A DNA stretch of 64,000 nt from Alphaproteobacteria bacterium. Lineage in GTDB: Bacteria; Pseudomonadota; Alphaproteobacteria; JAVJVX01. The DNA lies in the NCBI GenBank assembly GCA_040220875.1, contig JAVJVX010000005.1:310001-374000 (forward strand), read 5' to 3'. Of this stretch, positions 19,807 to 29,322 are shown piece by piece (within the stretch, counting starts at the first letter, position 1; each line of letters starts with the position of its first letter). The notes under the pieces were generated by a model. It was given only the letters and a program-made list of their open reading frames with translations, had not been told where the DNA came from and ran no database searches. A program made the translations under genes and the position numbers.

Positions 19807-20801
19807 CGCCCGAGACCGAGACCGATCAGGCGGCGGCCGATTTCGCGGCCGTAAATTTCGTGACCCCGATAATCGAGATGCACGCCGTCGACATAAAGCG
19901 GGCCGTCGACCTCGGCCGTCTCTTCCGCCGCCTTCCGCATCGCCGGACGCATGTCGAGATACGGGAGGCCGGAATGCTTCATCGCCGTATCGGCGACGGG
20001 CGTCAGCCTGTACGCCTCGCCGGCGAGCTCCATTTCATAAGGACTGAGGACCAGCAGCACTGTCTTGCCCGCGGCCGTGGCCCGGCGAAGAACCCCGATG
20101 AGGTCGTTCATGCTTTCCCGTCCGACCGGAATATCGAACCGGTCGTCCCGATGGACGGCACCACGCAAGCCATTCATGATGTTGTAGCCGATATGGGTCG
20201 CAAGCTCCCACAGGGCCGGGAACGGCCCCGGCGGCGGGCGTGTCATCCAGGGGCCTCCCTGGAATGACGCCTCGGCCCGCTTCAAATCGCCCGGCAACAC
20301 CACGGCCACGATCGCATCCGCGTCCGCAAAGCCGCCATAGCGCAAGCGCTTGACCATGTTGTCGACGCCATAGCCGTTGACCCCGGCATTGCCGCAAACA
20401 GCGTCCTCCCCCGTCTCGGACTCGATCAGGGTGCAGACGCGTTCGGGAAACGTACCACTATCGTCAATATTTGTTCCGCTCCAGGTGACGCTGTCGCCGA
20501 CGAAAAGAATTTTCGTCCCCGCCGCCCCGCGCCAGGCCTCGGTGCTGCGCAGGCCCGATTCGTTGATTGTGATCCAGGCATCGCGCCGGCGCTGCATGCG
20601 CTGATCGGGCCGTGGCGCGTAGCGATAGGCCGCGTTGGTCTCGTAAAGCACCGGCTCGCCCAGCCCGATCTGGCGCAGGATCAGCTCGGCCAGGATCAGG
20701 GGGGAGACCAGCAGCGCCCCAAGGACCAGATAGAAGGCAAGCTTCTTCGCGATTTTTGTCATTGTCCCCTTTGTCATTGTCCCCTTTGTCACTGTCCCCA
20801 T
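19803..20801 (-). CDS. SGNH/GDSL hydrolase family protein, membrane-anchored
   Basis: Predicted esterase or acyl-hydrolase with one N-terminal membrane helix (LAFYLVLGALLVSPLILAEL), so the catalytic domain is probably periplasmic. Block I is ILFVGDSVTWSG with the nucleophile Ser, and the C-terminal DGVHLDYRGHEIYG supplies the Asp/His pair. The N-terminus holds a 15-base in-frame tandem repeat; each unit brings an ATG or GTG preceded by AAAGGGG, so the start is uncertain. The ATG at 20801 is used here; 20777, 20762 and a GTG at 20819 are alternatives. The substrate is unknown. Confidence 0.85.
   Translation of the reverse strand: MGTVTKGTMTKGTMTKIAKKLAFYLVLGALLVSPLILAELILRQIGLGEPVLYETNAAYRYAPRPDQRMQRRRDAWITINESGLRSTEAWRGAAGTKILFVGDSVTWSGTNIDDSGTFPERVCTLIESETGEDAVCGNAGVNGYGVDNMVKRLRYGGFADADAIVAVVLPGDLKRAEASFQGGPWMTRPPPGPFPALWELATHIGYNIMNGLRGAVHRDDRFDIPVGRESMNDLIGVLRRATAAGKTVLLVLSPYEMELAGEAYRLTPVADTAMKHSGLPYLDMRPAMRKAAEETAEVDGPLYVDGVHLDYRGHEIYGREIGRRLIGLGLGR
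20756..20800. repeat. 15-bp tandem repeat, three units, at the start of the SGNH hydrolase gene
   Basis: Three consecutive units of TTGTCATTGTCCCCT (plus strand), the last with two changes. On the coding minus strand each unit reads GACAAAGGGGACAAT and encodes Thr-Lys-Gly-Thr-Met/Val, giving TVTKGTMTKGTMTK. Each unit carries its own Shine-Dalgarno-like AAGGGG and start-like codon, so copy-number change would add or remove potential starts without breaking the frame. Confidence 0.9.
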
Positions 20802-21079
20802 TGACCCCGCCGTCCGCACTCCCGGTTCCCGTTTCCCGGTTTTACCCGCTGCCGCGCGGGTACAGCGGCGCCGGACAATCTATCATCCGCGCTTCGCGCC
20901 ACGCTAGGGACCGGATTTGGCGGGATTTTTCTGTTCCCGCCGCCGCCCGGCCGGAAAACCGGTCAGAGCGGGTTTTTTTGTCCGGGCCGGCCCCTATACT
21001 GATCTCCGTGGGCGGATCCCGGCGCGCGGCAACCCGGGCCCCGCGAGACAATTCCCGCGAAACCGGGCAGGAGGCAACA

Positions 21080-22066
21080 ATGGGTTTGATGATCGACGGC
21101 GTCTGGCACAGCGGCGACCACCACGACACTGACAAGACGGGCGGCAAATTCGTGCGCCGCGACAGTGTCTTTCGCGACTGGGTGAAGGCGGACGGGTCGA
21201 GCGCGTTCGCGCCCGAGGCGGGCCGCTACCATCTTTACGTCGTGACGGGCTGCCCCTGGGCGCACCGCACCCTGATCGCGCGCCGCCTCAAGAAGCTCGA
21301 GGATGTGATCGGCGTGACCCGGCTGGTACCGGAAATGTCGGCCGACGGATGGTATTTTCCGGAACAGCCGGCAGATGGCTGGGAGCCTGATCCGTTTTAC
21401 GGCGCCAAGGCGCTCTATCACCTCTACCTGCGCGCCGATCCGAAATGCAACGGCAAGGCCACGGTACCGATCCTCTGGGACCGAAAGACCGAAACCATCG
21501 TCAATAACGAATCGTCCGAGATCATGCGCATGCTCAACAGCGAGTTCGACACGTTTGGCGATGCGTCGATTGACCTTTATCCCAAGGCACTGCGCAAGGA
21601 GATCGATGAGATCAACGCCATCACCTATGACCGGATAAACAACGGCGTTTACAAATGCGGCTTTGCGACCACGCAGGAAGCCTACGAGGAGGCATTCAAC
21701 CAATTGTTTGAGACGCTGGACGATCTCGAGGCGCGGCTCGGCCGGCAGCGCTACCTCGTCGGCAACCGGATCACCGAAGCGGACTGGCGGCTTTTTCCGA
21801 CCCTGCTCAGGTTCGATTTTGCTTATTACGGCTACTTCAAGACCAATTTGCGCCGGATACTCGACTACCCCAACCTGATGAACTACCTGCGCGAGCTGTA
21901 CCAGATGCCCGGCATCAGGGAGCTGGCACCGATCGAGGATTTCAAGCGCATGTACTACTCGCTTGACGGCGCCTGGTTCGGCAAGCCGGTGATCATTCCG
22001 CTCGGCCCCGAAAACCGGCTGGACGAGCCGCATGACCGCGATTCCGTGCCGCTCGCGGCCGAGTGA
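21080..22066 (+). CDS. Glutathione S-transferase family protein, glutathionyl-hydroquinone reductase type (copy 1)
   Basis: Xi-class GST that reduces glutathionyl-hydroquinones to hydroquinones. At 328 residues it matches the length of E. coli YqjG. The active-site motif is VTGCPWAHRTLI with the catalytic Cys, and the family-typical NNESSEIMRMLNSEFD and LVGNRITEADWRLFPTLLRF (C-terminal helical domain) are present. The ATG at 21080 has a strong AGGAGG 6 bases upstream. It is followed 18 bases later by a paralogue in the same orientation. Confidence 0.93.
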   Translation: MGLMIDGVWHSGDHHDTDKTGGKFVRRDSVFRDWVKADGSSAFAPEAGRYHLYVVTGCPWAHRTLIARRLKKLEDVIGVTRLVPEMSADGWYFPEQPADGWEPDPFYGAKALYHLYLRADPKCNGKATVPILWDRKTETIVNNESSEIMRMLNSEFDTFGDASIDLYPKALRKEIDEINAITYDRINNGVYKCGFATTQEAYEEAFNQLFETLDDLEARLGRQRYLVGNRITEADWRLFPTLLRFDFAYYGYFKTNLRRILDYPNLMNYLRELYQMPGIRELAPIEDFKRMYYSLDGAWFGKPVIIPLGPENRLDEPHDRDSVPLAAE

Positions 22067-22084
22067 CGGGACGCTTCACGCCAG

Positions 22085-23098
22085 ATGACCGCCCCCGTCG
22101 ACAGGACAACACGCGACCGCGCGCCCGAGGGCGCCTTTGTGCGCAGGGACTCGAAGATCCGCCATTGGGTGACACCTGACGGCGCTGGCGGCTTCAAGGC
22201 AGAGAAAGGCCGCTATCACCTGTATGTCGCGATGAACTGCCCCTGGGCCCACCGGGCGCTGATCATGCGCAGGCTGAAAGGGCTCGAGGATGTGATCGGC
22301 CTTTCCGTGACGCGCCCGCAGCGGACCGATCTGGGCTGGAGGTTTGGCGGGCCGTCGGGGGGTGGCGAAGCGGGCACGACGGAAGACCGGGTGAACGGGT
22401 TTACTCATCTGCGTGAGGCCTATCTGAAGGCCGATCCGGAGTATGCCGGGCGCTTTACCGTGCCGCTCCTTTGGGACACCCGGCAGCAGACGGCGGTCAA
22501 CAACGAATCGTCCGAAATCATCCGCATGTTCAACGACGCCTTTCAGGCCCTCACCGACGTGGACGACGATTATTACCCCGAAGCGGAACGCGCCGAGATC
22601 GACCGGCTCAACGCCTATGTTTACGAAAACGTCAACAACGGCGTGTATCGGGCAGGATTCGCGACCTCGCAGGACGCCTATGAATCGGGCTACGGGGACG
22701 TGTTCGAGGCGCTCGACCTTCTCGACGCGCGGCTGGCCGATCAGCGCTATCTCGCCGGCAGCCGGCTGACCGAGGCGGATTGGCGGCTTTTCCCGACGCT
22801 CGTCAGGTTCGATGCCGCCTATCACGGCGCTTTCAAGTGCAACAAACGCCGGCTGATCGATTACGCCAATCTTTGGCCCTATACCCGCGAGCTTTACCAG
22901 GTCCCCGGCATGTCCGAGACCGTCAACCTGGCCCATATCAAGCTCGGCTATTGGCGCAAGGGCCCTCGAAATCCCTTCGGCACCATCCCCAAGGGCCCGG
23001 CCCTCGACTTCACCCTGCCCCATGACCGCCACCGCCTGCCCGCCCGGCCGGTCGCCCGGCTTTCGGCGCGGCGGGGCACAGCCCTCGAGTCCCGGTAA
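22085..23098 (+). CDS. Glutathione S-transferase family protein, glutathionyl-hydroquinone reductase type (copy 2)
   Basis: A tandem paralogue of the preceding gene: 337 residues, MNCPWAHRALIM active site, NNESSEIIRMFNDAFQ, and LAGSRLTEADWRLFPTLVRF. It has an insertion around residue 95 (GGPSGGGEAGTTED) absent from copy 1 and a different C-terminal tail rich in Arg and Pro. The divergence is large, so this is an old duplication or separate acquisition. It ends 8 bases before the DODA-type dioxygenase, suggesting a three-gene unit for quinone or catechol metabolism (inference). Confidence 0.92.
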   Translation: MTAPVDRTTRDRAPEGAFVRRDSKIRHWVTPDGAGGFKAEKGRYHLYVAMNCPWAHRALIMRRLKGLEDVIGLSVTRPQRTDLGWRFGGPSGGGEAGTTEDRVNGFTHLREAYLKADPEYAGRFTVPLLWDTRQQTAVNNESSEIIRMFNDAFQALTDVDDDYYPEAERAEIDRLNAYVYENVNNGVYRAGFATSQDAYESGYGDVFEALDLLDARLADQRYLAGSRLTEADWRLFPTLVRFDAAYHGAFKCNKRRLIDYANLWPYTRELYQVPGMSETVNLAHIKLGYWRKGPRNPFGTIPKGPALDFTLPHDRHRLPARPVARLSARRGTALESR

Positions 23099-23106
23099 CA
23101 GAACCC

Positions 23107-23886
23107 ATGAACAGATTCCCGAGCATCTTCGTGAGCCACGGCTCGCCCGCCTTCATTCTGGAAAAAGGCCCCGGCTATGATTTTCTTGCCGGCTTCGGCA
23201 AGACACTCGGCCGCCCCCGCGCGGTGATCTGCATCTCGGCCCATTGGGACACGTATCGCCCGGCCGTGAGCGGCGCCGAGCACCCGGCGACGATCTACGA
23301 TTTCTACGGCTTCCCCCGGGCGCTTTACGAGATCCGTTACGAGCCGCCCGGCGCGCCGGAACTCGCTATCGAGATCGCGGGCGCCCTCGCCGCCGCCGGC
23401 ATGTCCTGCGATGTGGACCCGCAGCGCGGTCTCGATCACGGCGCCTGGACGCCCCTCGTTCTGATGTACCCCGAAGCCGATATTCCCTGCCTGCAACTCT
23501 CGGTCTCGAGTCCGCTCGGCCCCGATCACCATATTGCGCTCGGCCGCGCCCTCGCCCGGTTTCGCGACGATGGCATCCTGATCCTTGGCAGCGGAACCGC
23601 GACCCACAATCTGCGCGAGTTCGGCCTCTATCCGCCGGATTCGCCGCCGCCCGATTATGTTGCCGATTTCGCGGCCTGGCTGGAAGACAGGGTGCAGGCC
23701 GGCGACCTGGAGGCGGTCGCCCATTTTCGCCGCCATGGGCCGGCGGCCGATCGCAACCACCCGTCGGACGAGCATTTCCTGCCGCTCGTCGTCGCCATGG
23801 CCGCTGGCGCATCACCGAAGGGCCGCACGCTCCACAATTCGTTTAGCTGGGGCATGATGAACCTGGCGTCGTTCGCCTTCGACTGA
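23107..23886 (+). CDS. DODA-type class III extradiol ring-cleavage dioxygenase
   Basis: A 259-residue member of the LigB/YgiD family of iron- or zinc-dependent dioxygenases that open catechol rings such as 4,5-DOPA. Metal and active-site histidines are visible in FVSHGSPAF, ISAHWDTY, RGLDHGAWTPL and HPSDEHFLPLVVAM, the four hallmark positions of the family. It follows the two glutathionyl-hydroquinone reductases with an 8-base gap. The true substrate cannot be read from sequence. Confidence 0.92.
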   Translation: MNRFPSIFVSHGSPAFILEKGPGYDFLAGFGKTLGRPRAVICISAHWDTYRPAVSGAEHPATIYDFYGFPRALYEIRYEPPGAPELAIEIAGALAAAGMSCDVDPQRGLDHGAWTPLVLMYPEADIPCLQLSVSSPLGPDHHIALGRALARFRDDGILILGSGTATHNLREFGLYPPDSPPPDYVADFAAWLEDRVQAGDLEAVAHFRRHGPAADRNHPSDEHFLPLVVAMAAGASPKGRTLHNSFSWGMMNLASFAFD

Positions 23887-23919
23887 GGCAGGCACATCAT
23901 CGGGCGGCATCGGGCGGCG

Positions 23920-25047
23920 CTACTGCGCCGCCTCTGCCACCGGATCGATTTCTTCCCTCAGGACCGGCATGATCTCGCGGGCGAACAGTTCCTGATTGCG
24001 GATCGCCTGCCAACGCGGCATGCCGCCGTAATGCGGGATCAGTACGAGTTCCTGGAATCGGAAACGGTCGTAGAGATCGAGAAATTTTTCCGTCACCGTC
24101 CGCGGGGTGCCGACATAAACGATGTCGTTCTCGACCAGCTCCTCAAAGGACAGCTTGGCGAGATTGGGGAAATCATCCTCGGCATAGAATGCGTAGCCCG
24201 CGTTGCGCAGCCGCTCCTTTTCCGCTTCGGTCTCGCGCTTGAGGCGCTCGAAGGGGGAGACATTGAAGGCGATGAAATTGAGTGCCCATTCCCGCGCTTC
24301 GCGCATGGCGGTCGCTTCGTCCTCCGCCAAAAATACGGCCTTGCCATAACCCAGATGGGGCCTCGTGCCGAATTCGGCGCAGGCGCTGAGATAGGTATCG
24401 GCCGCTTCCTGAAAGACGAAATCCGGTGCCGGGCCGCCAATATTCGTGCCCCAGCCGCGCTCGGCCGCCAGTCGGAACCATTTGCTGCTGGTTCCGACAA
24501 TGAAGATGGGCGGGTGCGGTTTCTGATAGGGCCGCGGCACGATCGAGAGGTCCTTGCAGGTGTAATACTCGCCCTCGAAGCTGAAGCGCTCGTTGGTCCA
24601 GCCGCGCAGCAAGATCTCGAGACCCTCCTGAAAGCGCGGGACGCTCTCCTCCATCACGATATTGGCGTCCTCGCACAGCCAGGCATGGCCACGCCCGACA
24701 CCCACCTCGATCCGGCCTCGCGTCAGAATATCCGCTTGCGCGATCTCGCCTGCCAGAACCATCGGGTTGTGCAGCGGCAGGGTGTGGCACAGACAACGGA
24801 ATCGCAGACGGCGAGTTTTCTCGGCAAGCGTGCAGAAGAGTGCGAGAGGCGCGGCGTTGAGCGCGAATCTTTCATGAAACGGATGTTCGAGAATGGTGAA
24901 TGTGTCAAACCCGATCTGGTCGGCATGCACGCCCAGGGCGACAATATCGTGGATCAGCCGTGCATGGTCGGCGCCCGGCGGCGACTGAATCTCGACATAA
25001 GTGGCAAATTCAAGCCCCCGCCCCGGTGTCGCCTCGGCCATGGTCAT
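23920..25047 (-). CDS. LLM class flavin-dependent oxidoreductase (luciferase-like)
   Basis: A 375-residue TIM-barrel flavoprotein of the bacterial luciferase-like monooxygenase family. Features are LAGEIAQADILTRGRIEVGVGRG (the usual post-strand motif), RPYQKPHPPIFIVGTS and YVGTPRTVTEKFLDLYDRF. The start is placed at the ATG 25047 because GGGGAG lies about 8 bases upstream; the frame extends to 25110. It is divergent from the CurA/PTGR-like gene (170-base gap) and converges on the DODA gene. Likely a monooxygenase or F420/FMN reductase; the substrate is unknown. Confidence 0.9.
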   Translation of the reverse strand: MTMAEATPGRGLEFATYVEIQSPPGADHARLIHDIVALGVHADQIGFDTFTILEHPFHERFALNAAPLALFCTLAEKTRRLRFRCLCHTLPLHNPMVLAGEIAQADILTRGRIEVGVGRGHAWLCEDANIVMEESVPRFQEGLEILLRGWTNERFSFEGEYYTCKDLSIVPRPYQKPHPPIFIVGTSSKWFRLAAERGWGTNIGGPAPDFVFQEAADTYLSACAEFGTRPHLGYGKAVFLAEDEATAMREAREWALNFIAFNVSPFERLKRETEAEKERLRNAGYAFYAEDDFPNLAKLSFEELVENDIVYVGTPRTVTEKFLDLYDRFRFQELVLIPHYGGMPRWQAIRNQELFAREIMPVLREEIDPVAEAAQ

Positions 25048-25217
25048 GTTTCGCTCCCCGTCTGCGTGTTGACCGGGATCAACTATGTCCAATTTGGCCG
25101 GGCGGCGCAATTGAGCCGCAGGACACCCGGAACGGAGCCGGGAATTGGATTCAGGCCCCTAATCGGGTATCGATGGCCGGGCAGCCTTTTTGTCCCGAGC
25201 CTTTCCGGAGGATATTC

Positions 25218-26240
25218 ATGACCGCTCAGAAAAACCGCCAGCTACTGTTGAAATCACGCCCCGAGGGGATGATCGACGAATCGAATTTCGAGGTGGTTGA
25301 GAGCCCTGTGCCGGTCATCGGCGACGGCGAATTGCTGGTGAAGGTCCATTATGTCTCGATCGACCCGGGCATGCGGGGTTGGCTTCGCCCGCACCGGACC
25401 TATGTCGATCCGGTGCCGCTCGGTGACGTGATGCGCGCCCTGTCCCTGGGCCAGGTGATCGAAAGCCGGCGCGCCGGCTTTGAGGCCGGGGAATTCGTCG
25501 TTGGCTGGCTCGGCATTCAGGATTACGCGGTGACACGCGGGGAGGGGCTGCACAAGGCCAACCCGGCCCTCGCGCCGCTGCCGGCCTGGCTCAATGCGCT
25601 GGGCATGCCGGGGCTGACTGCCTATTTCGGCCTGCTCAAGATCGGCGCGGCGCGGCCGGGCGACACGGTGCTGATCTCGGCGGCCGCCGGCGCGGTCGGC
25701 TCTCTCGTGGGCCAGATTGGCCAGCTTATGGATTGCCGTACCATCGGTCTCGCGGGCTCAGCCGAAAAATGCGCCTGGCTGACGGACGAGCTTGGCTTCG
25801 ATGCCGCCATCAATTATCGCGAGTCAAAGGATCTCGCGGCCGATATCAAGGGCGCAGCGCCGGACGGGGTCGATATTTATTACGATAACGTCGGCGGCGA
25901 GATTCTGGACGCGGCGCTGATGACCCTCAACCAGGGGGCCCGCGTCGTCGTGTGCGGCATGATTTCGCAATATAATAATACCGGCCCCGGCTACGGCGTG
26001 CGCAACACCCTCTCGCTGCTGCGCAATCGTGCGCGCATGGAGGGGTTTATCGTTTTTGACTTCAAGGACCAGTTTCACGAGGCCTATCCGCGCCTCGGCC
26101 GATGGGTGCGCGCGGGCAAGCTGCATCATCGCGAGGATCTGACCCGAGGAATCGAAAACGCGGCCGCTGCCATGAAGCGCATGTTCACGGGCGAGAACTT
26201 CGGCAAATCCGTCCTGGAAATTTCCCCGCCCGCGCTCTAG
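25218..26240 (+). CDS. NADP-dependent zinc-free medium-chain oxidoreductase (CurA/PTGR-like)
   Basis: Reduces the carbon-carbon double bond of alpha,beta-unsaturated carbonyls with NADPH. The 340-residue protein lacks zinc ligands and has the N-terminal pattern YVSIDPGMRGWL, the nucleotide-binding loop AAAGAVGSLVGQIGQ, the ribose/phosphate region GLAGSAEKC, and VDIYYDNVGGEILDAAL. The ATG 25218 follows GGAGGA by 5 bases. Shares a CTAG stop with the convergent GST gene. Confidence 0.93.
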   Translation: MTAQKNRQLLLKSRPEGMIDESNFEVVESPVPVIGDGELLVKVHYVSIDPGMRGWLRPHRTYVDPVPLGDVMRALSLGQVIESRRAGFEAGEFVVGWLGIQDYAVTRGEGLHKANPALAPLPAWLNALGMPGLTAYFGLLKIGAARPGDTVLISAAAGAVGSLVGQIGQLMDCRTIGLAGSAEKCAWLTDELGFDAAINYRESKDLAADIKGAAPDGVDIYYDNVGGEILDAALMTLNQGARVVVCGMISQYNNTGPGYGVRNTLSLLRNRARMEGFIVFDFKDQFHEAYPRLGRWVRAGKLHHREDLTRGIENAAAAMKRMFTGENFGKSVLEISPPAL

Positions 26241-27070
26241 GGCTCGATCAGCCAGTCGCCGAAAAGCAGAACCGGAAGTGCCCCCGCGACCAGGGGAACG
26301 AGCCGGCGCATCTCGCCCGGTCGCGCCAGGGCGGGGACGAAGCTCGGCCGGTTCTTCAGCCGGGCGTAGTACGCATCGAGCGCGGTGAGGCCGGCACCGT
26401 TCTTCCCGTCCCGCCAGAAACGCCCCCGCTTGACGCTGTCGAGATGAAACAGGCCGACCGTCCAGAGGAGGTCGGCGGCCGAATATTCATCGCCCGCAAC
26501 GAACCGGCGGCCATCCCGGGCGAGATGCGCGTCAAGCGCCCGCAGATCATCCCGCAGCTTCTCAAACCCGGCCGCTGCGGCCGTGGCGCGGGCGCTGTCG
26601 CTCCCGTCCCCGGCCAGCTCGGCCAGCCGCCGGGCATAGGCGTCGCGCAGGACCGGGGCATCACGCATCATCCGCCCCAGCTTGATGCGCCGCAACTGGC
26701 GAAAGCGGCGCATGACAAGCCGTCTTGCCGGGGAAGCCAGTTGCCAGGCGACGCCCTCCCAGTCAGTCGCCTCGAAGCGCCGGATCCACTCTTCCCGGTC
26801 CGTCGATTCAGTCTTCGGAAAAAGCGGCGGCTCGGGCGCGCGGCGATCGAGATATCGGAGAATGCGAACAATGTCGCGCACGATCTCGCCCCCATCCACC
26901 AGCGTCGGCACCACGGCCCGGCTGTTGAGCCGCACGTAGCCCGGCTCGAGATGGTCCAACGCCAGCAGGTTAAGGGGCCTGGCCTCGTATTCGAGCCCCT
27001 TTTCCCGGAGCGCGAGACGCGCCACACCCGAATTCAGCGACGGGGAAAATTCGTAAAGGGTGAGAGTCAT
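26237..27070 (-). CDS. Glutathione S-transferase family protein
   Basis: A 277-residue protein with a thioredoxin-like N-domain (MTLTLYEFSPSLNSGVARLA, then the cis-Pro and Glu/Ser region AVVPTLVDGGEIVRDIVRIL) and a helical C-domain (RFVAGDEYSAADLLWTVGLF). The active-site residue near Ser10/Ser12 fits a serine-type or non-classical GST. Its length exceeds the usual 200-230 owing to an inserted stretch around 85-140. It lies downstream of tRNA-Gln on the minus strand, 58 bases away. Confidence 0.88.
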   Translation of the reverse strand: MTLTLYEFSPSLNSGVARLALREKGLEYEARPLNLLALDHLEPGYVRLNSRAVVPTLVDGGEIVRDIVRILRYLDRRAPEPPLFPKTESTDREEWIRRFEATDWEGVAWQLASPARRLVMRRFRQLRRIKLGRMMRDAPVLRDAYARRLAELAGDGSDSARATAAAAGFEKLRDDLRALDAHLARDGRRFVAGDEYSAADLLWTVGLFHLDSVKRGRFWRDGKNGAGLTALDAYYARLKNRPSFVPALARPGEMRRLVPLVAGALPVLLFGDWLIEP

Positions 27071-27128
27071 CCGGCTCCGGCGCCTCGGTGCGCTGCCTGG
27101 CGGGCCTGATCACGCCGCCCGCAACAAT

Positions 27129-27202
27129 TGGCTGGGGCGGCAGGATTCGAACCTGCGATCACGGGATCAAAACCCGATGCCTTACCGCTTGGCTACGCCC
27201 CA
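27129..27202 (-). tRNA. tRNA-Gln (anticodon TTG)
   Basis: A 74-base tRNA including an encoded 3' CCA. The acceptor stem pairs TGGGGCG at the 5' end with CGCCCCA before the discriminator G. The anticodon loop is TTTTGAT flanked by CGGG and CCCG, giving anticodon TTG; the T arm has GCAGG-TTCGAATCC-TGC. The structure is complete with no intron. It lies between fcl and a GST gene. Confidence 0.97.
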
Positions 27203-27276
27203 ACGGGGATCGGGCGCCACATTACGCAGAACTGCCGCCTGCCGCAACGTGCAGGCAGCATCAAATTCGGAGCCGG

Positions 27277-28230
27277 TCACCGTGTCTTTTCGAGGTGTCC
27301 GAGATACCAGTCATAGGCGGCACCCAGCCCTGACTCGAGCCCCGTCCGGGGCGTCCAGCCAAGCCCCCTGATGCGGGCGACATCGAGCAGCTTGCGCGGC
27401 GCGCCATCCGGTTTGGAGCGATCGAAGGTAAACTCTCCCTCATAGCCGACGACGACCGCGATGGTCCGTGCCAGTTCGGCGATCGAGATGTCCTGCCCGG
27501 TACCCACATTGATATGTGGCTCATCCGTATATCGGGTCATCAGCTGCACCAGCGCATCGGCCAGGTCATCGACGTATAGAAATTCCCGCCTCGGTGTCCC
27601 GCTGCCCCAAATCGTGACGCTGGGCGCATTTTTCAGCTTCGCCTCGTGAATGCGGCGCATGAGGCCGGGAATGACGTGACTGCCTTCGGGGTCGAAATTG
27701 TCCCCGGGCCCGTACAGATTGGTCGGCATCGCCGAGATGAAATCGCAGCCATGCTGGCGCCGATAGGCCTGGCACAGCATGATCCCCGAGATTTTCGCGA
27801 TCGCGTACCATTGGTTGGTGGGCTCGAGCGGTCCGGTCAGGAGCGCATCCTCCGCCATGGGCTGGGGGGCGAGGCGCGGATAGATGCAACTGCTTCCCAG
27901 AAAGAGGAGCTTTTCGACACCCGTTTCGAAGGCGGCGTGAATGACATTCGCCTCGATGGCCAGGTTGTCATACAGAAAATCGGCCGGCCGCGAGTCGTTG
28001 GCGAGAATGCCGCCCACAGTCGCCGCCGTGAGGAAAACCGCCTCCGGCTTCTCGGCCCGCATCCATGCCTCAACTTCGGCCTGCCGGCGCAAATCCACCG
28101 TCTCACGGCCGACGGTGGCGATTTCGCAGTCTTCCTGCGCGAGGCGCCGGCAGACGGCACTGCCCACCATGCCACGATGGCCGGCCACCCAGATTTTCTT
28201 TCCACTCAGGGGATAGGGAACGGCTGCCAT
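27277..28230 (-). CDS. fcl: GDP-L-fucose synthase
   Basis: Epimerase-reductase converting GDP-4-keto-6-deoxy-mannose to GDP-L-fucose with NADPH for surface polysaccharide. About 317 residues: Rossmann motif [16 protein letters not shown] near the N-terminus, the [20 protein letters not shown] block with the catalytic Ser, and [20 protein letters not shown] with the catalytic Tyr/Lys. The ATG 28230 is preferred over a GTG at 28242 because a GGGGTGGA lies just upstream of it. It follows gmd, which makes its substrate. Confidence 0.95.
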   Translation of the reverse strand: MAAVPYPLSGKKIWVAGHRGMVGSAVCRRLAQEDCEIATVGRETVDLRRQAEVEAWMRAEKPEAVFLTAATVGGILANDSRPADFLYDNLAIEANVIHAAFETGVEKLLFLGSSCIYPRLAPQPMAEDALLTGPLEPTNQWYAIAKISGIMLCQAYRRQHGCDFISAMPTNLYGPGDNFDPEGSHVIPGLMRRIHEAKLKNAPSVTIWGSGTPRREFLYVDDLADALVQLMTRYTDEPHINVGTGQDISIAELARTIAVVVGYEGEFTFDRSKPDGAPRKLLDVARIRGLGWTPRTGLESGLGAAYDWYLGHLEKTR

Positions 28231-28248
28231 GGCTGGATCCACCCCGGC

Positions 28249-29322
28249 CTACTGGCCTTCGCGATTTTGGCGCTTCTTCTCCTGCGCGACGACCTCGAGA
28301 TCCGAGGCCACCATCTCAGCCACAAGTTCCGCAAAGGGCGTCGTGTGCTGCCAACCGAGCACCTGGCGGGCCTTCGCCGGATCGCCCAGCAGCAGTTCCA
28401 CTTCGGTCGGGCGAAAATAGCGCGGATCGATCCGGACCAGCACCTCTCCCGTCTCGGCGTCGCGGCCGGTTTCGTCCACGCCCTTTCCCTGCCATTCGAT
28501 ATGCCGGCCGGTCTCGGCGAAGGCCAGTTCGACGAATTCGCGAACCGAATGTTTTTCGCCCGTCGCCAGAACGTAATCGTCGGGTACGTCCTGTTGCAGC
28601 ATCAGCCACATGCCTGCCACGAAGTCGCGCGCATGGCCCCAGTCGCGTTCGGCGTCCAGATTGCCGAGATAAAGCACGTCCTGCAGACCGAGCCTGATGG
28701 CCGCGACCGCGCGCGTGATCTTGCGGGTGACGAAAGTTTCGCCGCGCGTCGGTCCCTCGTGATTGAAAAGTATCCCGTTCGAGGCGTGAAAGCCGTAGGC
28801 CTCGCGGTAATTCACGGTGATCCAGTAGGCGTAAAGCTTCGCCGCGCCATAGGGGCTGCGGGGATAGAAAGGCGTTTTTTCGGTCTGCGGCACCTCCGCG
28901 ACCTTGCCGAACATCTCCGAGGTCGAGGCCTGGTAGAACCGGACACTGTCCTTCATGTCGAGGATCCGAATCGCCTCGAGCAGACGGAGCGTCCCGAGCG
29001 CATCGGCATTGGCCGTGTATTCAGGAGTCTCGAAGCTCACCTGCACATGACTCTGGGCGGCCAGGTTGTAAATTTCCCCGGGCCGGGTTTCCTGAATGAG
29101 CCGGATCAGATTGGTGGCATCGGTCAGATCGCCGTAATGCATGAAAAAGCGCGTCGGCCGCTCATGGGGGTCGTGATAGAGATGGTCGACCCGGGCGCTG
29201 TTGAAGGAGGAGGAGCGGCGCTTTACGCCGTGAACCTCGTAGCCCTTGGCGAGCAGCAGTTCCGCCAGCAAGGCGCCGTCCTGCCCGGTCACGCCGGTAA
29301 TGAGTGCGATTTTGTCTGTCAT
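28249..29322 (-). CDS. gmd: GDP-mannose 4,6-dehydratase
   Basis: First committed step to GDP-L-fucose and GDP-rhamnose: dehydrates GDP-mannose using bound NADP. The 357-residue protein has [19 protein letters not shown] at the N-terminus, [38 protein letters not shown] and the catalytic [20 protein letters not shown]. The start at 29322 (MTDKIALIT) gives the standard N-terminus; the frame continues upstream but without homology. Forms an operon with fcl, with under 20 bases between them. Confidence 0.96.
   Translation of the reverse strand: MTDKIALITGVTGQDGALLAELLLAKGYEVHGVKRRSSSFNSARVDHLYHDPHERPTRFFMHYGDLTDATNLIRLIQETRPGEIYNLAAQSHVQVSFETPEYTANADALGTLRLLEAIRILDMKDSVRFYQASTSEMFGKVAEVPQTEKTPFYPRSPYGAAKLYAYWITVNYREAYGFHASNGILFNHEGPTRGETFVTRKITRAVAAIRLGLQDVLYLGNLDAERDWGHARDFVAGMWLMLQQDVPDDYVLATGEKHSVREFVELAFAETGRHIEWQGKGVDETGRDAETGEVLVRIDPRYFRPTEVELLLGDPAKARQVLGWQHTTPFAELVAEMVASDLEVVAQEKKRQNREGQ

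Noticed and set aside
27129-27202. tRNA-Gln as an integration site for a genomic island
   Set aside because: No integrase gene and no second copy of the tRNA 3' end were seen nearby; gmd/fcl match the backbone composition.
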